Below, in pieces: positions 53,701-63,600 of a stretch of 64,000 bases of DNA. This DNA is from Aradus depressus (Eukaryota; Arthropoda; Insecta; Hemiptera; Aradidae). Within the stretch, counting starts at the first letter, position 1. The number at the start of each line of letters is the position of its first letter. The notes beneath the pieces were generated by a model that saw nothing but the letters and a program-made list of their open reading frames with translations, did not search any database and was not told the DNA's origin. Where the stretch lies: the NCBI GenBank assembly GCA_963662175.1, contig OY759224.1, positions 34,977,489-35,041,488 of the forward strand, read 5' to 3'. A program made the translations under genes and the position numbers.

Positions 53701-54573
53701 AAAGCTATACACAACTCAGAATCCCTCGCCATATATTTTTGTACGTTCACTCATTTATTATCTAATTACTGCTTAATTTTCTTACTTTTTTTTACTTTTA
53801 CATTAAATCATTTTTAATCTATAACTTTTATTTTATTCATATATTTTTTATAATTATTATGCAGTTTTTTTATAAAATTAAACTGAGTAAAGTTGAAGAG
53901 GTGAAAGTTTGTTCTTGAGGTATGTCAGTGAAGTGTCTATTAACCTTCCTCCAAACATACATCTTACAATCTGAAAACGGATTAGTTTCCTTATAATGAG
54001 AAAGAAGCCGAACAGACCAGAGAACGCCCTCCTGCCTATCGAAAACTGACCTATTACACCTCAAGGACATAGTTTCATACCTTTTTTTTCTGGTTTTAAT
54101 TCATTTATTGCTTATTTTAAATCAAACTGATAAATTATCAATTAAGGTTATATGCAATAAAAACCATAATAACTAGAAACGTATTATATTGTTAACAATT
54201 TTAGTGATACCTAAAGTATTCACAGCTTTTTAACTGCTATTAATAACAATGTTAGGACAAACTACCAAAATAAAACGAATTTGTATCAGATTTGCGGTGA
54301 TTTTGCTACAAAATTATTTTTGAAAAAAAAAACCAACATAAATGTAGTTCTTTACTAAAATCTGATTTACAAATTAGGATAGGTATTTTAAAAATAAAGA
54401 CGTTTTGGTGTATGACATTTAGGGAACAAGACCCTCTGTGAGCTTTGCAATACTAAGGCATATCGCAAGAAGATGCACAAAATGGCCGAAGATGAAGTCC
54501 ACGAAGAAAGTGATGGTATTTATTTGTTGAAAATAGCCAATTCACTCCTCTAGAATAGACATTTTTTATATTT

Positions 54574-54619
<46 letters not shown>

Positions 54620-57600
54620 AAGGAAACTGTATACAAACTTGGAGTAAACAATGTGTTTTTGGAAGGTTACATCCTTGTTTCTCACAATCCTACCATTTGA
54701 TGACTGGTTGGATCTATGTGTATATAATACATGTACATATCAATGTTTTAGCTCCTACCTTTTATGTTTTGTTGTATGTATTTATTTTCCTTATTGTATT
54801 ATATGGCCATGGGGAACTGGTTTACTTTCAATTTTTCCCCCGCACAAAACCTACAGCTTTTCATATGATGCAAATGTTATTATTCACAAAACTTTTGCAG
54901 CCCTTAATCAGCTGCCAGCATTAACTCTAGCCGTTGTTTTTACTGTTTTTTACTTTCTGATATATATAGTGTAATTTGAGATCGAGGTTTCAACGGATTT
55001 TCACGTTTCAAGGCCCCCTAAGCATGTTTTGACAATTTTCACGATGATGACTGCCTGTGCGTATGTGTGTATGTAATTGAAACTACTTTCTGCCATTGTC
55101 AAACCGATTGTTGCGATGAACTTAAAATTTGGAATGAAGAGGTCACATGTTCTAACTTAGGTCTGATTAGATTTTGGCCGAAATCAAACGAAAATTGAGA
55201 CCACTTTCCCCCTGGACATAACAACATCTTACACGATACAGCTTATGTTGATGACGTTATAAAAAATCTTTTCAAGTAATAGTTGTAGAGAATATTGAAA
55301 TGCATAATTTATATGAAATATGTTTCTTATAGGTAGTCCGGTTTTCGAGATGGATGCCGAAAAACATCTGAAATGTAGTTTTGATACACATATTTTTATA
55401 TGTTTCTTTGATTTACCCGAAAACGGTTAGTCCTATCGAAACATTTATTCTTACCAAATGTGTTCCTTATACAATTTTCAATCGCTAATAACTCCTCAGA
55501 TTTGAGATAAGATCAATAGAAGAAAAGTTATAGCGCCCCGAAGAATGTAAACTAAATGTGTATAAGGAATATATCTAAGTAATTTTTAAATCGTAACTCA
55601 TAGCAACGAACTTTAAAATACGGTTTATGTATTAGTTTTTTTTTTTTTTTTTTGAGAAATTAAGGAAAATGTATGTGATGTGGCCAATACAGGACTTTCT
55701 TATATCAAGAACGCTAGCACATAATCTTGAGAATAGGCATTCTTATACCCTGTAATGCCAGTATGAAATAATTTTGAGAAGGAAGAGGGGGAGAGAGAAC
55801 GATCTGTAAGCGTTGTTGGTATATGAATGTCCTGTAATGGCCACATCACATATTTTTTCATTTTGATTTCGAAAGCTAGTGAAGTTTTGAAATTGAAAAA
55901 CTTTTTTGTTTTTTCGTTTGTTTTCGTAATAATTTCTTTCAGTATTATATTTGAATTGGTAGATGTTAGTCATTTTCAGTGTAAATATTTATTTAATGTA
56001 TTGCGTAGAGTTTAAGGATACGAATTATGGAGAAGTGTTTAACACTTATTTCTGTTTAAACATAAGCATTGCACTGCAAACTTTGAATTTAACACATTTG
56101 TTTGCTCTTTGAGAAGATTGCTAATTATAATCGAACATAATCCACATTATTTAGAGTATTAATGCCGTTTGTCAATAATATTTTTTCTTTGTACATATTT
56201 AATTATTAAGAATTTTATTTGACTAATTATCATTCAATTACCGTCAATATGTTGATATCATTAAAATCAGATAAGTTCCCCACGAGGGATGCCATTTGTT
56301 TCATCAACTTGGTGCCTAAGGTGATCTTAGCAGGAACAGAAAATTAACAGGTAATAAATGGTTGTTGAAATTTAAAATGAAAATTACAAATGTATATAAA
56401 ACATAATTTGTGCCTCTTCTAGATCTGGAGCCCCCCCCTTGGCCAGCGCCCCTCTTCGGTGCTGTTTACCATTCACAGGCTCGTTCTCATCGCCAATTAA
56501 TAGGTCCAATTGTGATTGGAGGGAGCTGAAGAAGGGGGATTGGCTATTTGCTTGGGAGGAATAAATGGGATACTTTAGGAACTGTTCTCTTAGCTTCAGA
56601 GATACTTTAGGAAGACAATAAATTTCTTAAGAATACCGCATATGTAGGATTTTTTAGGTCATTAATAACCTCCAACCACCATCCAGTGTTATGTTACATT
56701 ATTAGGCAATTCACATATTATAACTATTATCACACATTTTAGACCTAAAAAAGTGTTATGCGTGGCAAAGAAATATTTGTGTGAGTGTTATATATAACGT
56801 TTTGTTTTCTTTATTGTAAATCTGTTTAATAAATTACAGTTACAGAGAGGTTGGATGAGTGTGGCCAATGTAAGGAGGTCCTCGAAGAGCTGGAGAATAT
56901 CGATGATGACTGCGACAGGCATGGAATAACATTCGTCAAAACTCAGGTACTGTATCCGTCCATCTTCAGATACGTTAATTATTTATTTGTATCCCTCCAC
57001 TCCGTCTTTTTAGTGAAGCAGTTGAGGTTCTCCGGTTTTGTGAAACCAGTCTTCACATATACAAAACATAAAAACAAGAGGATCTGTACTTCTTTACCAA
57101 AAGGACCTTCGAAAAACAATGTAAAAAAGTTAAGAAAATGCATGAAATATAGAAAACAAAATTCACATAAAAAGCGATGTCAAAAATGCATTCGGATGTA
57201 TTATATATTGTATACAGATAAACAAACAGGCATGACATTAGTTTTCATTTTTGGAATCCGGGGGTTTAAATACATGAAATTCCGGTGGACGACATCAAAT
57301 GACTCACTGATTACGTAATTTCCATTCATTGTTTTGCTGGGGAAGCAAAATGAGTGGCTCCGGGCAGATTTAGAACGATTGACTGATGTTAAGTGGATTC
57401 GAACCCCCTATCTTCACCTCTCTAGTCGAGCACAGTATAGTTCCCCAACCTACTACCCTACTATATTAAATAGAATACATATTTGTGTACATTTTCAGGA
57501 CTTCACTGTCGCAGAACATTTTGGAGTTAATGATTTCCCTTCTTTGGTTTATTTTGAAAATCAAGTGCCAAATGTATTTGAAGGTAAACATATATATATA

Positions 57601-60600
57601 TTTCTTAGTGTAATGTAGCATTGCGCCATCACTTTTAATGTACATTTAAAAAACTTATGTTGTATTATATCACTAACTTGAATATTGTTATTATACACTT
57701 GTATATGAATTATTATAATTAGGGATGAATTATTATAACTAAAGAAAACACTAGTAACCTTTTTATATATATAATTACATTTTATGAGCGCCGGTAGCTC
57801 ATTGGTATGCATGCCAAGTCGATGAGCATGCCGTCTTTCGAACGGGACGTTGAGCGAAGATCCCGAATATGTGCGATATCAAGTACTCGTTAGTAGGCTA
57901 AACCTAGGAAGGCAAAATTTAGGAATCTCATAGTAGAGTCGGACCCCCTGCAACAAAGAGCTCTCAGGTAGTAGGCGATATAACCTAGTAGTCACAATAA
58001 CTAATTCTAATTATATATTCATTTTTTAACTCATTTATTTTAACACTTACAATTTATTCTTACAATGAACACCTATTTGTGTAAATTAGTGAAAAATGAA
58101 AAACCAACAAGTGATCAACGTTAAAACGTTGAGCAGGCCATCCATCGGATGAGACGTTAAGCGATGATCCCGAGCCTGTGCCATGTCAGGTACTCGTTAA
58201 GTAAAAAATTAGGGTAGGCAAAATTTAGGAATCTCACAGTTGAGCCTGGCTCATCTCCATGAATGTTACGAATCAGTGCTCTGGTAGTAGGCGATATGAC
58301 CTCGTAGTTAAAGTCAGGGTCACAAAACAAAGTTAAAACCAACAAGTCTATACCTCTGAAAAAAAAAATAATCCTATGAACTCAAAACAGTGTTATTCAG
58401 TTGCCAGGCAATTATTTCTAACTCCTTTCCAGTAAAACCAAACATTTCAAAAATCACTCTTTTTGACAAAAATGTTGTTTATATATTTCGTTGGGTGTTC
58501 TAGGAGACATAGCTGAGGAGGAGGAGGTGCTCCAATGGCTGATCACTCAGAAGACAGAGGACCGGATAGAGCTCATCACAAGACAGATGTTGGAGACGAT
58601 GGTGGACGAGACACAGTATCTCGCCGTATACTTCTGTCAGTATAATTTGCTTCTACTGTTCAAGGGCGAATCAATCAACCAATTCTTTCCTTTCTCTCTA
58701 CAAATTTGATTGACAATTGATAGGTGTCTTATTCAAGGATTTCCGAATCCTCAAAAAAAATTTCGTGTCGATACGTTCATTACATCAGCATTTATAAGGA
58801 TTTCCTGAGCTTCCTCCTCTGATTCATTCCTCCCGTTTGGCCGCTTTGGCTGAAAAACAATGTCGTCCTTAAAAGGTTGTGGATACACATATAAAATGTT
58901 TTATCGGTATGTTCATTCTATCGGGAGTTATCCTGTCCGCAGACACACTGGAAATTGTTGCTGGGGGGGAAAACATGAAACTCCGGTTACTGACCGATCA
59001 TAAAACTCCCCCAAACCTCCTGTAGCTGGCCAAGTAGAAAGAAATCCAACTGATGTTTTCTTACCGTGTGGTGTTCTATTCGATACCCGATTACTTTCTT
59101 CCCGGATTAATCAAAAATAGTCATTCTTCTTTTGTTATCCGGTCCATTAACCAACTCTTTTTACTGTCAACAACCTGTTTGTTCGCTCCAATATGAGTTT
59201 CATTTCCGCAATGCTCATTTCTCCAGGACTCTTTTGTAATGAGACCGGATCCAACAAGATCCTCTTCCGTTGCTGCACGGCTTGTTCATTTCTTACCACT
59301 CCCACGTGTCCTGGGACTCGCAGGAAATAGGATGAATACATTGACATATATTTATGGTTTGTAGAGAATGTTAGAGGTCATGGATTGAAGCTCAATAGTT
59401 TTCATTCGTGTGTCTGTCGACTTTACTTGCTCTCTGATGTCTGGGCCCATCGGCATGAAAAAATGCCAAGAAATTAGAAAAACTTGTCTGTAGAAAATGG
59501 GTACTAAGAAAATTGCAACTGAAACACCAAATTGCAACTTCTAAGTTGAGGAACGCGGACGTATTGTGGAAACTTGTAATAAATGAATAAAACAAACTTA
59601 TTTTTGAAATATTGTCTATTCCACTAAAGATATATATATATATATATATAACTACCGGTTTCGGCTTTATACCATCGTCAGGTCTAGTTATGAACAAGTC
59701 TAAAACCACAGTTTTAGTGTCTAAAACCTCAGTTCATAACTAGACCTGACGATGGTATAAAGCCGAAACCGGTAGTTGTATATATATATCTTGTATGTAT
59801 ATATATATCTTTAGTGGAATAGACAATATTTCAAAAATAAGTTTGTTTTATTCATTTATCAAATTGCAACCCTGAATATAATTCTGAATTCCGTTGTTCC
59901 ATATGGGGCCGTGAATGGAAATTGTTTCCAATTATCTCTGGCTCTTAAGGAAAACTAAACTAAATTGTAAGTTTGAAAATGCCTGCTGAATTGCCACAAA
60001 CGCTAAGCAAGTAGTGCTAAGATTGGCCACATTTCGTCTGGTTAATCGTAATAGCAGTCAGAAAGTTCAAAAGACATTTTTTAATTCAAAAATTGGGAAA
60101 AATGTCCAAAAATATTAAATTTCACCAGAGGATGAACATCAGTGCCAGAGATTGGACCTCATTTCTCCCAGCATACGAACTTAGTTAAAATGACAGAAAC
60201 GGTCAGGATCCTCACCATATTATAGGAATATCAGATTTCAAATTGGGAGCATTTTAATAAGAATTTAAATAGGGCATTATTGAAGTGGTTTTAGACTTGT
60301 TTGGTGCATGTTTAATCATATTAGTACTGAATTAGTTTAGATTCAATAAAATGTGTGAAATAATCCTTTACATTACTTTCATCGTTCTGCCATTCTTATA
60401 TATATATATTTTTTTTATACTCTATACCTTGTCATATTTTCATTTTCAACATCTTTTTAAGTAATTGTTCTTCATTCTTCTATTGATGAATGCTTTTCGT
60501 TTCTTTCAGATAAACCAAACTGTCACATTTGCGATGAAATCTTGGAAGAATTGGAGAACATAGACGATGAAACAGATGTATTTGGTATCCACATGGTGAA

Positions 60601-63600
60601 GATAATGGACCCGCAGTTAGCAAAACGTTACTCTATAAAAACATATCCAGCACTCGTCTATTTCAGAAATGGGAATCCGTTGTTGTTTGAGGGTATGTTT
60701 AGTTTATTATGTAGAGGGAAGCACCCTTTGTAGTAGAATTAAAAAAACATTTTGTAACCAAATAAATAGTGAAAATATATATTAACTACGATTTATGTTA
60801 AATGGAATGAAAATCAGCATCACACTAAATATATATGTATATACGTATATAGTTTTCGTCCCTTGTCTTTTCTTAAATGTCGAAAAACCTTTGAAAATGA
60901 AATTAAAAAATGTGATTCCATTTAAAGCTTTGTTCAGTTGTTTTGAACAAAGTTCACTTGATAGAGTTTGGCTCTTTGTTTCTCTGTATTAGTTTCTTTC
61001 TTCTCTGTTCAGGTGACCTCCAGAACGAGGAGTCCGTCCTGGAGTGGCTCATTGACGATGACAACAGAGAGCTGGCAGATGAGATTGAAGAAGTCAATGC
61101 CAGGATGCTGGAGCGGCTTCTCGACGAGTCACTATTTCTGGCCGTTTTCTTCTGTAAGCTACATTTGTTTGTCCAGACATTATTATCTTCTGTATTATTC
61201 CCCTTGAGAAAATTTATCTATAATTTAGTCTTCTTGTAGTTCTCAAACCAGTTTCGATGGTCTTAGGACTTCGGTTCTATTCAATTAGAAAAAAAAAATT
61301 GTCTTATCGGAAAACTTCAAATCTCATGAAATTCCAAACTTTTCTTCTTTAAGAGAAAGATCAACCCGAACTGTTCACGTGGAGGCATCAAGACTGCAGC
61401 TATGATCAGACCAGGGTGGAATTGATTCGGGGCGGGGTGACTAAGACCGGCTACCCAATGTTCCGCTGGTTTGTCAGAAGAAAACAGAGTGACACTGGCA
61501 AGGCGCACCCGAAAAGTTAATAAGAAGTGAAGGGACTAGACAACTTCAATAAGAGACATGAAGTGGTTCTGTCTCTGTGGCGTTTTGCAGACAAAACTTT
61601 ATATTTTTATTAGGCGCCAGTATTTTTGTTTTATCAAACACAGTGATCGTCAATATATCCTCCACTATCACTCTAAATATGCGCATGTCAGTACTAGACC
61701 TCGGGCGGGTACCTGCCTCTCATTTGGGGATCCTACGTTATGCCTGCATCCATGACCCCGAGACCGAAATGTCTTAAAGAAGAAGAAAATAATACAAAAA
61801 TGCAATGAGAGCTGTTGGGTGTGTTCTTATTTAGTAGTATTTCATAATATTTTCCACAAAGTATGAGCAAAAATATATTTTGTTACATATTTGTTGACTA
61901 TTATCCCGTTTCTCAATCAGAAAATGGTTCTTCATGAAAAAATGTAATTCGGTCTTCTTTCGAATACCTTTTTTGATTTGACTAAATATTCTTTTAAAAA
62001 ATCTATCAGAGAAATAAAATATAAAACTGTTTAGTAAAATAATTTAACCAGTTTTATTAATATAACAATAAATGATACATTTTCTGCAGAGATATTGTGA
62101 AACACGACAAAAGATAAAGAAAAACGTATGTTTTTAAAAAAAATATTGTCTATTTCACAAGATACATGTGGAAGTTCTTTCGGTATTGCTACCATCTTCA
62201 GCCATGGTTTAACGAATACTACTGACTGATACAGTATTCGCTAAGTCGCCTTAGAAGATGGTAGCAATACCGGAAGTACTCCTATACTTTATATGTACAT
62301 ATCTTGTGAAATAGACTATATTTTTTTTTAAACATACGTTTTTCTTTATTTTTTAATAATAATGAATTTCACATTAAGTCTAACAATGAACTTTTCGTAC
62401 AGAAAAATAAATAAATAAGCAAGTCTTATTTCTCTATATTAAAAATTTTAACATAAATTAAAAATAAAATTATTTCTAATAATAATAAATGCATTAAGTA
62501 TTAAATATTAGAATATTTTATACTTTTCTTACTAACTATAATGGAACAGCCCATTCTATGTTGAAGTAAACTTCACTTTTATTCTACTGAATAAAAAACT
62601 TAGAACGAATCAAAAAATTCCACTTTATTTATATGAATAAAACAATATATTTCGCTCGTTGGAGCATTCTCAAGTGTATAGCATATGATTATAGGCATAA
62701 GTCTGTATCCTGCACACTTGAGAATGCTCTAACGAGCGAAATATATTGTGTTTTTCATATAAATAAAGTGGAATTTTTGACTCGTTTTAAGTGTTATTCA
62801 GTAGAATTCACAAGATCTCTGGCGAAAACATCTCTACTTCACTTTTATTGTTTAGATGATGAAAATTGTCCAGAATGCGATGAGCTGCTGGAGGTTCTTG
62901 AAATAATTGATGGCGAAGCGGATATGTACGGTAAGAAAGTACACAGTCCAACGTTAAAGTGTTCAATTAGCAAGTATATGAAAATATTTCCTTGGTTTAA
63001 TAATTGATTATCATAAGATCAGACTATTTTCGCTATGTGCATATTTGCATCAAGGTGCATTTTGTTTAAAGTTTAATGTCTGTGAGACGAATGGGGTCAC
63101 AATTTCTGTGAACGTTTTATGATTATGTTTAAAATGTTTTTGCTCATTTTTTTTATTTTTAAAAATTTTCTAAAACTATTATACATTCATAATTAGCACA
63201 GTCAATAACTTTAATGTTTTTATTTAATTGTCAAAAGTGGTGATGAGATAACATATATGGTTATTTCCCCATCTTTACGAATTATCAGTGCTCAACTCAG
63301 AACCTTGATAACTGTTGATGTTAAGAATGTTTGACACGAAGCGAAACCTTAGTTAACTCATTTGTGACTCACAGACGTTTTTTTAAATTTTACTGCACCA
63401 TTATTTAAGACAAAAGTGTTTCTGTTTTTTTTTTTTAAGCCAACTATTACCAAATATTTTGAAAATTATTAATATATATTTTTTTAATTTGCTTATTTGT
63501 TGTAATTATTGTATCTCCAAAGGAATTGACATGGTGAAGATCTGCGACCCAGAAGCTGCGACTAAGTATAACATCATCAACTCACCTTCCCTGGTATATT

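Noticed and set aside
54651..54974. 107-codon hydrophobic ORF
   Set aside because: Pyrimidine-rich intron sequence, overlapping another frame of the same kind. No similarity or splice support.
56947..57318. Reading through from A12a as a long exon
   Set aside because: The read-through peptide has none of the fold's features, and A12b at 57499 restores the missing half exactly.
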